This document shows, one piece after another, positions 17,786 to 25,591 of a stretch of DNA of 64,000 nt. The stretch covers positions 124,001-188,000 of the forward strand of contig JACKMP010000002.1 of NCBI GenBank assembly GCA_024235315.1, read 5' to 3'. The first letter of the stretch is position 1. Each line of letters begins with the position of its first letter. Both the position numbers and the translations under genes were made by a program. The notes beneath the pieces are model-generated. The model was not told the origin of the DNA, did no database searches, and saw only the letters and a program-made list of their open reading frames with translations. Source of the stretch: Chromatiaceae bacterium. GTDB lineage: Bacteria; Pseudomonadota; Gammaproteobacteria; Chromatiales; Chromatiaceae.

Positions 17786-18907
17786 CTATGCCGAAGCGCC
17801 AAAACTTTGCAATGCGTGCAGCACCGATTGATAAGGCTTGATGAACTTCTCGATTCCCTCCTGTTCGAGGGAATTGTCGATCTCATGCATGTCGATGCCG
17901 AGCTGCGTCAAGCGGTGCATCACGGCCGAGCCGGATTGTATGGCCTCATCGATGCGCGCACCGGGCCGGCCGTGATCACGATAGGCCGCGAGTGTTTCGA
18001 GGGGCAGCGTATTGATCGTGTCAGCTGCGACGAGTGCCTCCACGTACTTGACATCACTGTACTGCGGATCCTTGGTGCCGGTGCTTGCCCACAGCAACCG
18101 CTGTGTCATAGCTCCCGCTGCCTGCAGAGCGCGCCAACGCGGCTCGCTGATCGACTGTTGAAACCGGCGGTACGCAAACCCGGCGCTGGCGATTGCTGCC
18201 TGGCCGCGCAGTGCGTGCGCCGCCGCGGCGTCGATGTCGCCCTTACTGGCCCACAAGTCGAGCGCGGCATCGACTTTTACGTCGATGCGGCTGAGGAAGA
18301 AGCTGGCAACCGAAGCAATGCCCGCGAGCGGCAGGCCCGCCGATTGGCGCGCTTCGAGAGCATTCATGTAAGCGCCCAAAACCTCAACATAACGCCCCAC
18401 CGAAAACAGCAACGTCACGTTGACGTTGATGCCTTCGCGTAACAATCGACCGATTGCAGGGATGGCTTCGCGGGTCCCCGGCACTTTGATCATGATGTTC
18501 GGTCGGCCCAGCACTGACCACAGCTTGCGCGCCTCGATCAACGTGGCGGCCGCGTCGCGCGCCAGCAACGGAGAAACCTCGATGCTGACGAAACCGTCTC
18601 GTCCGCCGCTGGACTCGTAGACCGGCATGAAGCGATCGGCAGCGCGGCCAATGTCGTCCACCACCAGCTGCTGGTACAGGTCGCCAACGCGCATGCCTTT
18701 CCTGACCAGGTGGGCTATCGCGTCGCTGTACGCCACGCCATGGCTGATCGCCTTTTCGAAGATCGCCGGGTTGGAGGTGAGCCCGGCCAGGCGGTCGTTC
18801 TGAATCAGGCCGTCGAGCGTACCGTCGCTGAGAATCCTGCGGTCGATGTAATCGAGCCACACGCTCTGTCCCAGGCTTGCGAGTTCCAGTAATGGATTGG
18901 AGGTCAA
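17786..18907 (-). CDS. tal: Transaldolase
   Basis: 373 residues from a TTG start at 18905-18907 with GAGGGG upstream; that length equals the usual ~370 of the long transaldolase subfamily (as in actinobacteria and cyanobacteria). Upstream ATG codons at 18961 and 18994 would add nonconserved residues. The enzyme moves a dihydroxyacetone unit between sedoheptulose 7-phosphate and glyceraldehyde 3-phosphate. The Schiff-base lysine is Lys141 in NIMIKVPGT; AGLTSNPAIFEKA and GINVNVTLLFSVGRY are family blocks. It belongs with zwf and gnd as the pentose phosphate set of this locus. Confidence 0.92.
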   Translation of the reverse strand: MTSNPLLELASLGQSVWLDYIDRRILSDGTLDGLIQNDRLAGLTSNPAIFEKAISHGVAYSDAIAHLVRKGMRVGDLYQQLVVDDIGRAADRFMPVYESSGGRDGFVSIEVSPLLARDAAATLIEARKLWSVLGRPNIMIKVPGTREAIPAIGRLLREGINVNVTLLFSVGRYVEVLGAYMNALEARQSAGLPLAGIASVASFFLSRIDVKVDAALDLWASKGDIDAAAAHALRGQAAIASAGFAYRRFQQSISEPRWRALQAAGAMTQRLLWASTGTKDPQYSDVKYVEALVAADTINTLPLETLAAYRDHGRPGARIDEAIQSGSAVMHRLTQLGIDMHEIDNSLEQEGIEKFIKPYQSVLHALQSFGASA

Positions 18908-19139
18908 CGCCGTTCCCCTCGTATCGGTCTCGTCATGCTCATGGCGTGCCCGGCACACCATGCCATTTGAAACTGGTATTGCCGCGTCGGACATCGATCG
19001 GCGCACCGCCCAGCAGGCCTCTGCCGCCCGTGCGGTTCTGTCGACCCGCCGGCGCGGGCGCGCCGGATCTCCAATGGCTGCCCCCACCGACGGTCTGCAA
19101 TCGCGGCGGAATCGTCACCGCGACTTTGGCTGGAACGAT

Positions 19140-19808
19140 TCAGGAGTGGGTCTTGACCTTCGGTATGGCATCGATATCAAAAGTATCGATGACGATCGAA
19201 TCCTCCACGGCCTTCAACGCCAGGTTCGCTTCGTAGTACTTGCCCTCGCCGATCAGCTTGGCGGCATCCTCGATGTGCACTTTCGCCGACTTCAACGGAA
19301 CCAGTTCGGTGGTCAGCGCCACGTTGACGTCGCCGAGTTTCAGTACCTCCAGCGCCTTCTTCGTCTCACCTTTGTGCAGATGCTCGTTGGCCTTTGCAAT
19401 GTGCTTCATCTTCTCCGCACTCGGCACCATGGTTTCGGTGACCGCAAGACTGGCGTTGAACGGCACGTACTCATCGCCGTCCTTGACCGACTTCTTGACA
19501 TCCAGGGCGTACTTGTCCGCATCGGCTAGGGTCGCGGCGACCCGGGTGGCGGCGGCATCCGCAAATACCTGTGCCTTATCCGGTGATCCATTGAAGATCG
19601 ACAGGCGGGCCCCACGGATGTTGCGCATGGTCATCAACGCATCTTCCGACACCTTGATCAGGTCTTGTTCGGCGCTGTTCTGCTGCGCCTGCGTTGTGGT
19701 GGACTTCGCCTGATCGTCGGCGGCGAAGGCCGGGGTTGTCACCGTTGCCAGCATGCCCGTCGAGAGGGCTGCCACAACGGCTGCGGCAATGATTGTCTTG
19801 TTGCTCAT
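19140..19808 (-). CDS. YfdX-like exported protein
   Basis: 222 residues with a clear Sec signal peptide cleaved near AFA-ADD (residue 29). The body resembles the YfdX family: helical, rich in Ala, Lys and Asp, with MRNIRGARLSIFNG and the repeated EANLALKAVEDSIVIDT end. Family members are small periplasmic proteins linked to acid stress in enterobacteria; the molecular role is not established. AAGGAG stands six bases before the ATG. It sits alone between tal and gnd on the same strand with gaps of about 190-230 bases, so it probably has its own promoter. Confidence 0.75.
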   Translation of the reverse strand: MSNKTIIAAAVVAALSTGMLATVTTPAFAADDQAKSTTTQAQQNSAEQDLIKVSEDALMTMRNIRGARLSIFNGSPDKAQVFADAAATRVAATLADADKYALDVKKSVKDGDEYVPFNASLAVTETMVPSAEKMKHIAKANEHLHKGETKKALEVLKLGDVNVALTTELVPLKSAKVHIEDAAKLIGEGKYYEANLALKAVEDSIVIDTFDIDAIPKVKTHS

Positions 19809-19998
19809 CGTAGACTCCTTGTTTACCGGTTCGGCTGCGCTCCACCACTGCTTGGTTGAACGTCAGCATAGGAGTGATGTTGGACCAGAGCACATAACGA
19901 GGAGGTGGATAGCGCATTAAATTTTGTTCATGACCCGACTTTGATCCCTTGGTCGAGCAGGCGTTGTGGCAGTGCGTGACGGCGTTATCGCGCACGCA

Positions 19999-21006
19999 TC
20001 ATTTCTCCTGGTGCCCGCCGAACTGCGCGCGCAGGGCCGACAGGACCTGGTTGGCGAAACCATCGCGCTGGCGTGACGCGAATCGCTCGAACAGGGCTGC
20101 GCTCAATACCGGCGCCGGCACACCCTGTTCAATCGCGGAGATCGCCGTCCAGCGCCCTTCTCCCGAGTCGGTGACCCGGCCGGCAAACTTCGACAACGCC
20201 GGGTCTTCGGCCATCGCATCCGCCAACAGATCGAGCAACCAGGAGCCAATCACACTGCCGCGCCGCCACAGCTCGGCGATGTCGCCGAGCGGCAGGTCGT
20301 AGCGATAGGCCGCCGGCTCGCGCAGCGGCGCGGTCTCGGCATCCCCGCCGGCTTGTTCGGCGTTGCCGATGTTCGCCTGGCGCAGGATGTTGAAGCCTTC
20401 TGCGTAGGCGGCCATCAGTCCGTACTCGATGCCGTTGTGCACCATCTTCACGAAATGTCCGGCACCGGCCGGACCGCAATGCAGGTAACCGGACTCTGCG
20501 CTGCCGGCCGCCGTTCGCTTGGCCGTAGGAGGCGCGGCGCCTGCGCCGGGAGCGAGCGATGCAAAAACCGGATCGAGTCGCTGCACGGCCGCCGCCGGGC
20601 CGCCGATCATCTGGCAATAGCCACGCTGCATGCCCCAAATGCCTCCACTGACGCCAACATCGACATACTCGATGCCGAGTGGCCGCAGACGCTCCGCCCT
20701 GCGCAAATCGTCGCGGTAATACGAGTTGCCGCCATCGACCACAGTATCGCCGGCCACCAGCAGCGGCAGTAGTTGTTCGATCTGCTCGTCGACCAGCGCC
20801 GCCGGCAGCATCAGCCAGAACACCCGCCCGGGCCGCAACTGCCCGGCCAGTTCCTGCAGACTGCCGGCGCCATGCGCACCCGCCGCGACCAGGGCTGCCA
20901 CAGCCTCGGGGCGCACATCAAATACCGCGACCTCGTGACCGGCCTGCAGCAGCCGCCGCACCATGCTGCCACCCATTCGACCCAGTCCAATCATGCCAAG
21001 CTGCAT
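19999..21006 (-). CDS. gnd: 6-phosphogluconate dehydrogenase, short decarboxylating type
   Basis: 335 residues, the short (YqeC/GntZ-like) class that lacks the long C-terminal domain of E. coli Gnd. The Rossmann motif GLGRMGG lies at residues 7-13, then VDGGNSYYRDDLRRA, VDVGVSGGIWGMQRGY and the catalytic-Lys region GAGHFVKMVHNGIEYG. It converts 6-phosphogluconate to ribulose 5-phosphate, usually with NAD in this class. An Ala/Pro-rich insert stands before the catalytic region. The ATG at 21004-21006 begins the first beta strand with AGGAAA upstream; a longer frame adds 32 unrelated residues. Confidence 0.9.
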   Translation of the reverse strand: MQLGMIGLGRMGGSMVRRLLQAGHEVAVFDVRPEAVAALVAAGAHGAGSLQELAGQLRPGRVFWLMLPAALVDEQIEQLLPLLVAGDTVVDGGNSYYRDDLRRAERLRPLGIEYVDVGVSGGIWGMQRGYCQMIGGPAAAVQRLDPVFASLAPGAGAAPPTAKRTAAGSAESGYLHCGPAGAGHFVKMVHNGIEYGLMAAYAEGFNILRQANIGNAEQAGGDAETAPLREPAAYRYDLPLGDIAELWRRGSVIGSWLLDLLADAMAEDPALSKFAGRVTDSGEGRWTAISAIEQGVPAPVLSAALFERFASRQRDGFANQVLSALRAQFGGHQEK

Positions 21007-21136
21007 TTCAACGGTTTCCTGTTTTGAACCAGCCACCGCACACCGTGGCGGTGTGGAAAGAGCGCCAACCGGTGGACGGGCGAACAGGGACGCGTGGGAC
21101 AACCATCAGCGCGCGCTACGCCCGCTGCGGGCCGAG

Positions 21137-22537
21137 TCATGACGAGGCGTCGCTGGTGCCGGCCGCTGCCAGCGCGAAGCGCAATACGATGCGGGCACCG
21201 GGCGCATTGTCCTCGACGTTTACCTCGATACCGTGCAACCGGGTTACCGCCTCGACCAGGCTCAGCCCAAGGCCGCTGCCGGGTGTTGAACGACTGTCCT
21301 CGAGGCGAAAGAAGCGCTGGAATACCTGCGCTCTGGCTGCCGGCGGAATACCCGGACCGCTGTCGGCAATCACCAGTCTCGCTTCGCCCGGACCGGTCGT
21401 GGTCAGCGTCACGCCGATGTGGCCGCCCTGCGGGGTGTATTTGATCGCATTGTCCAGCAGGTTGGCCAAAGCCTGAAACAGCAGGTCACGATCGCCGCTG
21501 AGTTGCACGCCCGATGCGGTGTCCAGCGCCAGTGTCTGGCCGCGCGCCTCGGCCAGCGGTTCGTAGTATTCGGCCACATCGCGCACCAGCGCGGCCAGAT
21601 CGAGCGGCGCGAAATCCGCGCTGCGCTGCCCTGCCTCGATGCGCGCGATGCGCAGCAGCGCGTTGAAGGTCGCCAGCAGGCCCTCACTCTCGCTCAATGC
21701 CTGCTCGACGCTCGTGGTGTCGATACCAGCTGATTGCAGCTCGCCACGCAGGCTGTCCAGCTTATTGTGCAGCCGGCCCAGCGGCGTGCGCAGATCGTGG
21801 GCGATGTTGTCCGACACCCGGCGTACGTCCTCCATCAGGGCCTGGATGCGGTCGAGCATCTGGTTCAGCCCACCGGCCAGGCGATCGAGTTCGTCGTTGG
21901 TGCCCTGCAGCGGCATGCGTCGCGACAGGTCGCCGCTGATGATCTCGCGACTGGTGCGGTTGATGGTCTCGATGCGGCGCGCCATACGCTGGCTGATCCA
22001 CCAGCCACCCAGCCCGCCGAGCACCAGCATCAGGCCCAGACCCCAGACCAGGGTCAGCGCGATGCGCTCCTTGGCGGCGATCAGCGGTGAGATGTCGAGT
22101 CCGACCAGCAGGTGAAAGCCGCCGGAAAGTGCAAACCGGCGCGCCCGCGCCGGATGCACCGCGATGGTTTCGCCGTCACCGCTGACCAATGCGAAGTCTA
22201 TCCAGCCCCGCGCGTCGGCTTCCGCGGCCGGCCACCGGTCCAGATTGCCCTCCAGACGCGTGAAGTCCCCGGTGGTCAGCAGATAGATCGAAAGGCCGGT
22301 CGGCTGACGCGACAGGCGCTGTTTGACCAGTGCCATCAGGCCATCCAGTCCCTGCAGGTCGTAGCGCTCGGCAAGGCCGTCGATCTCAGCCTCGATCAGC
22401 GCATCGGACTGGCGCGCCATATACGCCGCAGTCGACCAGTAGATGAACAGCATCAGTACCATCACCGACAGGCCGAACAACGACATGTAGGTGAGCGCGA
22501 GGCGGAAGGTGAAGCTGCGAGGCAGTTGCACGGTCAC
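21137..22537 (-). CDS. Two-component sensor histidine kinase
   Basis: 466 residues. Two membrane helices (about 10-35 and 160-182) bracket a periplasmic sensor of about 125 residues; a HAMP linker follows. The H-box reads SDNIAHDLRTPLGRL, the N-box LANLLDNAIKYTPQGG, and G-boxes DSGPGIP and GSGLGLSLV, typical of EnvZ/QseC-like kinases. The signal is unknown. Its ATG overlaps the stop of the response regulator gene by four bases (ATGA), so the two are translated together. Confidence 0.93.
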   Translation of the reverse strand: MTVQLPRSFTFRLALTYMSLFGLSVMVLMLFIYWSTAAYMARQSDALIEAEIDGLAERYDLQGLDGLMALVKQRLSRQPTGLSIYLLTTGDFTRLEGNLDRWPAAEADARGWIDFALVSGDGETIAVHPARARRFALSGGFHLLVGLDISPLIAAKERIALTLVWGLGLMLVLGGLGGWWISQRMARRIETINRTSREIISGDLSRRMPLQGTNDELDRLAGGLNQMLDRIQALMEDVRRVSDNIAHDLRTPLGRLHNKLDSLRGELQSAGIDTTSVEQALSESEGLLATFNALLRIARIEAGQRSADFAPLDLAALVRDVAEYYEPLAEARGQTLALDTASGVQLSGDRDLLFQALANLLDNAIKYTPQGGHIGVTLTTTGPGEARLVIADSGPGIPPAARAQVFQRFFRLEDSRSTPGSGLGLSLVEAVTRLHGIEVNVEDNAPGARIVLRFALAAAGTSDASS

Positions 22538-23229
22538 GTCGGATCGGCTGCCGTGCCGGCGTCACGCAGACAATAGCCGGCGCCGCGCACGGTGTGCAGC
22601 AGCGGCCGTTCCGCACCCTTGTCGATCTTGGCGCGCAGGCGGCTGATGTGGACGTCGATCACGTTGGTCTGCGGATCGAAGTGATAGTCCCAGACCCCTT
22701 CCAGCAGCATGGTGCGCGTGACCACCTGCCCGGCGTGCAGCATCAGGTATTCGAGCAGCTGGTACTCGCGCGGCTGCAGGTCGATGACGCGTCCGCCGCG
22801 CCGCGCGTTGCGCGTCAGGCGATCCAGTTCCAGATCACCAAGACGCAGTACCGCGTCGGCCATCTTGACCTCGCCGCGGCGCAGCAGCACCTCGAGGCGG
22901 GCCTGCAGTTCGACCAATGCAAACGGCTTCACCAGATAGTCATCGCCGCCGGCACGCAGTCCCTCGACCCGGTCGTCCACCTCGCCGAGCGCGCTCAGCA
23001 ACAGCACCGGCGTGTTGTGGCCGGCGCCGCGCAGGGTTCGCAGCAGCGTGAGCCCATCCAGGCCCGGCAGCATGCGATCGAGCACGATGGCGTCATAGGG
23101 CTGCTCGAGCGCCAGAAACAAGCCGTCCTTGCCGTCGCTCGCGAGGTCCGGGGTGTAGCCCGCCTGACGCAGGCCTTTGACGATGAAATCTGCTGTGTTG
23201 GTGTCGTCCTCGACGATCAATACCCGCAT
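22534..23229 (-). CDS. OmpR-family response regulator
   Basis: 231 residues. The receiver domain begins MRVLIVEDDTNTADF and carries the phospho-acceptor Asp51 in IVLDRMLPGLDG and the switch Lys in DYLVKPF. The C-terminal winged helix ends GAGYCLRD and contains LTRNARRGGRVIDLQPREYQLLEYLM, so it binds DNA. The ATG at 23227-23229 follows GAAGGTGGA; a frame extending to 23505 adds 92 residues without similarity. It is the first gene of the two-gene signalling operon. Confidence 0.94.
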   Translation of the reverse strand: MRVLIVEDDTNTADFIVKGLRQAGYTPDLASDGKDGLFLALEQPYDAIVLDRMLPGLDGLTLLRTLRGAGHNTPVLLLSALGEVDDRVEGLRAGGDDYLVKPFALVELQARLEVLLRRGEVKMADAVLRLGDLELDRLTRNARRGGRVIDLQPREYQLLEYLMLHAGQVVTRTMLLEGVWDYHFDPQTNVIDVHISRLRAKIDKGAERPLLHTVRGAGYCLRDAGTAADPT

Positions 23230-23272
23230 ACCGGTTCCACCTTCGCAAGATGTTGCGACCTTAGCATCTCCA

Positions 23273-23764
23273 TCACGCGGCGGCGGGTTCAAAACGGCCG
23301 TGTCCGCTGCAACGCTCGTTTGTCTCCACGATCCGCGTTGGCACGACAGACGCGGCCGGGCGATACCTGGCATGGCCGCGGGACACAGTGGCTCGCCCGG
23401 AACCCGGTATGAATGCGACCTGCAGATCGACCGCGTCGTCTGCGTGGATTGCCACGATGGTTTCCTGCAGGCCGTCGGCCGGATATTCCAGCGTCGATTC
23501 CGCACGATCGGTTGCCTGCCGGTGCCATGCCGTCAGCGCCACCCGGACGTCGCGTGCGGTATCCGTAACCGCAAGATCGAGGTGGTGGTACACCATCGGC
23601 AGCCCCTGCGTGACTTTGTCGTGGTCACCCTGCCGGATCGCATCGGCCGCTGAACCGGACCGGCACGGCGGCCGCCCCAGCCCGTTACCGAACGCCATCG
23701 GCAACGGCGCGAGCATGACGTCTGCCGCTGCAATCTGTTTGCCCCGTGTCCCACCTTCGCTCAC
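23273..23764 (-). CDS. Hypothetical protein, doubtful
   Basis: A 163-codon frame ends 43 bases before the response regulator. The middle part reads like real protein (QGLPMVYHHLDLAVTDTARD and LQETIVAIHADDAVDLQVAF), while both ends are low-complexity Arg/Gly/Ala sequence. No signal peptide, motif or known family was recognised, and the GTG start has no clear ribosome site. It could be a small real gene starting internally or a chance frame. Confidence 0.3.
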   Translation of the reverse strand: MSEGGTRGKQIAAADVMLAPLPMAFGNGLGRPPCRSGSAADAIRQGDHDKVTQGLPMVYHHLDLAVTDTARDVRVALTAWHRQATDRAESTLEYPADGLQETIVAIHADDAVDLQVAFIPGSGRATVSRGHARYRPAASVVPTRIVETNERCSGHGRFEPAAA

Positions 23765-24127
23765 TGTTTGTCCCCGCTCGCGATGTCATGCAACGCACAC
23801 ATGCGGCACTTGGGGAGAAACTCTATTCATTTCCGGTTTAACAGCAGGTGGCGAAAAGGTTAACAATCGGTAATTCAATCCGTATGGCGGTGGAATGCAG
23901 GCCGTCAGGGGCCGGACGACAGCGCTGTGGCCGCAACATCCCAGCCGCCTTTTGTCCTGATCAGCAGCACGGCGGTGCTCAGCGCGGCATGCCATGTTCA
24001 AACCGCCCGCGGCGCGCATCGCTACCGCCGAACAGCAGCCGCCACAATGCGCATCCAGCGGGGCCGAAAAGTGCCTGCCTTGCACTCGCCGGTATATCTC
24101 GGCCCCACAACGGGTGTTGCGATCCGG
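23765..24127. other. Intergenic stretch, no gene supported
   Basis: The left part includes an AT-richer section (about 23815-23890) that could hold regulatory sites for the genes on either side. No coding frame with protein-like composition, RNA gene or obvious hairpin with a U-tract was found. Confidence 0.4.
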
Positions 24128-24283
24128 TTACATCCGCGCCAGCAGGTCGTACTCGGCAACCAACCCGACCACGCCGATCAGGATGAGATAGAACGCGACG
24201 ATATAGTTCAGCAGTTTTGGCCAGAGCAGTATTGCGATACCGGACAGCAGGGCCATCAGCGGCCCGACGATGACGACGTTCAT
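24128..24283 (-). CDS. DUF3096-like small membrane protein
   Basis: A 51-residue protein, starting MNVVIVGPLMALLSGIAIL and continuing with WPKLLNYIVAFYLILIGVVGL. This is the two-helix layout and wording of DUF3096, a widespread small inner-membrane family without known function. GGAG stands nine bases before the ATG at 24281-24283, and the frame ends in TAA at 24128-24130. It lies 15 bases after the truncated efflux gene and is the last intact gene of the mprF locus. Confidence 0.8.
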   Translation of the reverse strand: MNVVIVGPLMALLSGIAILLWPKLLNYIVAFYLILIGVVGLVAEYDLLARM

Positions 24284-24298
24284 GGTCACGTTCTCCTT

Positions 24299-24585
24299 TC
24301 AATGGACTGGGTTTGGGTTGCTGGCGGCGTGCCGCCGGTGAAGGATGAGTAGCAACAGGGGCGCCGACAACACGAAGCTCCAGCCGATCAGCCAGAGGGC
24401 ATCGATGAACGCCAGCATGCTCGCCTGACGGTACGGTTCGCCGCCGCCTCGACGCGCACCGCATTGGCACCCAGACAGGCATCGTCGGTGGATCGGTGCA
24501 GATCGACATGGCGCCAGCCGAAATACCCGCCCACCACGGTGCCAATCCGAACCACCGTGCGGGCAATCGTTTGGCTTGTTTTCAT
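24299..24585 (-). pseudogene. Fused remnant of an emrA-emrB-like efflux pair (HlyD start, MFS end)
   Basis: The first 45 codons from the ATG at 24583-24585 resemble the start of an HlyD/EmrA membrane-fusion protein: one membrane segment (VVRIGTVVGGYFGWR) followed by RSTDDACLGANAVRVEA. From about 24445 a different frame gives the end of a DHA2-type MFS pump, GEPYRQASMLAFIDALWLIG with a last membrane helix, ending in TGA at 24299-24301. The rest of both genes is gone. The simplest reading is one deletion that removed most of emrA and emrB. The start overlaps the stop of the acvB-like remnant (ATGA), showing the ancestral operon order. Confidence 0.65.
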
Positions 24586-24829
24586 GACTTGGTATCCGAT
24601 GGAGGCTGTCTGGCGGTTTCGATCAGGCGCTGGATCAGGGGTTCGCAGTGGCCGTCCAAAGGATGACCGCGTGCGTGTCGTTGTCGCTGTGCACGACGGG
24701 CAGTTCGACCAGCGGCAGCCGGCCGAACGATGCATCATCCTGCCTCAACGGCATCCACACGCGATTCTGGGTGTACACCACGGCTGCTGCGAGCAACGCG
24801 CTGGCGACGATTGTCACAACCACACGCAT
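24582..24829 (-). pseudogene. Remnant of an acvB/virJ-like gene with an internal deletion
   Basis: The N-terminal piece starts MRVVVTIVASALLAAAVVY, a signal peptide or anchor, and includes LPLVELPVVHSDNDTHAVIL, the entry to the VirJ/AcvB hydrolase domain. Directly afterwards another frame gives a plausible domain end, DGHCEPLIQRLIETARQ, with its TGA overlapping the next ATG. The catalytic serine region between them is missing. AcvB proteins hydrolyse lysyl-phosphatidylglycerol and are often encoded beside lpiA/mprF, which is exactly the context here. Assignment rests on short motifs and on synteny. Confidence 0.55.
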
Positions 24830-24934
24830 GCGTCCGTATCCCCTGCCTGTCCTGTCCGTCAGTGCCGCGATCGCCGGCCGTGGCGATGCGCACGCCGATC
24901 TGCGGGCGCAGACCACGGTTGCGGCGTGGCTTGC

Positions 24935-25570
24935 TCATCCCAGATGGTCCATCGCGTACAGTGCGACGCACAGAACCGCGCTGCCCAGCAACAGCCACAT
25001 TGCGCCAAACAGCCACAGCGCCAGCGGCACGGCCAGATAAAAGAAACGCATGCCCAGTGTGTAGTGCCGTCCGCCGCGATCCATCATGCGCTGCACCACG
25101 GCGATGTCGCCGACACCGCTCTGCGGTTGCGGCACGTTGATCTCGATGCTGATGTGATTGTAGTAACGAATGGCCACAGCGAAATTGAAGAACGCCACCA
25201 ACAGCGTGGCGACAATCGCGAACAGCTTCGCGGTCAATAGCGTGGGGTGTACCGATCCGAGAAAGTTCAGTTGATGCAGCAACTGCGGCTGATCCGGAAT
25301 GGCGGTGAGGAAATGCAGCGCGCCCGAGGCGATCAGGATCGCCGTCGTGGCGAGAAAGCTCGACGCCATGGTCCAGTTGCGCAGGGTCTGCACGGCCAGG
25401 ATATCGCGCCTGTCGGTCATCACCGAACGGACCCAGTCGCGGCGCTTGATCGCGGAATAGCCGATCACGGTGCATTGTGGGTTGCGCCGCACCTCGATCG
25501 CCAGCCACAGATAATACCCGCCGAGCAGCGCGACCGATGCAGACAGGCAGACGAGTTCGAACAGATTCAC
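24935..25570 (-). CDS. DUF599 family membrane protein
   Basis: 211 residues with about four membrane helices (near 5-25, 72-92, 112-138 and 180-205). The family wording includes the conserved RRDWVRSVMTDRRDILAVQTLRNWTMASSF block and FFNFAVAIRYYNHISI. DUF599 proteins are of unknown function. It starts 21 bases after mprF ends, on the same strand, so it belongs to the mprF operon and may share a lipid-related role; that is inference. Confidence 0.82.
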   Translation of the reverse strand: MNLFELVCLSASVALLGGYYLWLAIEVRRNPQCTVIGYSAIKRRDWVRSVMTDRRDILAVQTLRNWTMASSFLATTAILIASGALHFLTAIPDQPQLLHQLNFLGSVHPTLLTAKLFAIVATLLVAFFNFAVAIRYYNHISIEINVPQPQSGVGDIAVVQRMMDRGGRHYTLGMRFFYLAVPLALWLFGAMWLLLGSAVLCVALYAMDHLG

Positions 25571-25591
25571 GATATAAGACCTCCGGCAGAT

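Noticed and set aside
23388..23873. 161-codon plus-strand frame between the regulator and the mprF locus
   Set aside because: Composition is typical of an antisense shadow (Cys, Ser, Arg rich); the opposite-strand frame is more protein-like and even that one is doubtful.
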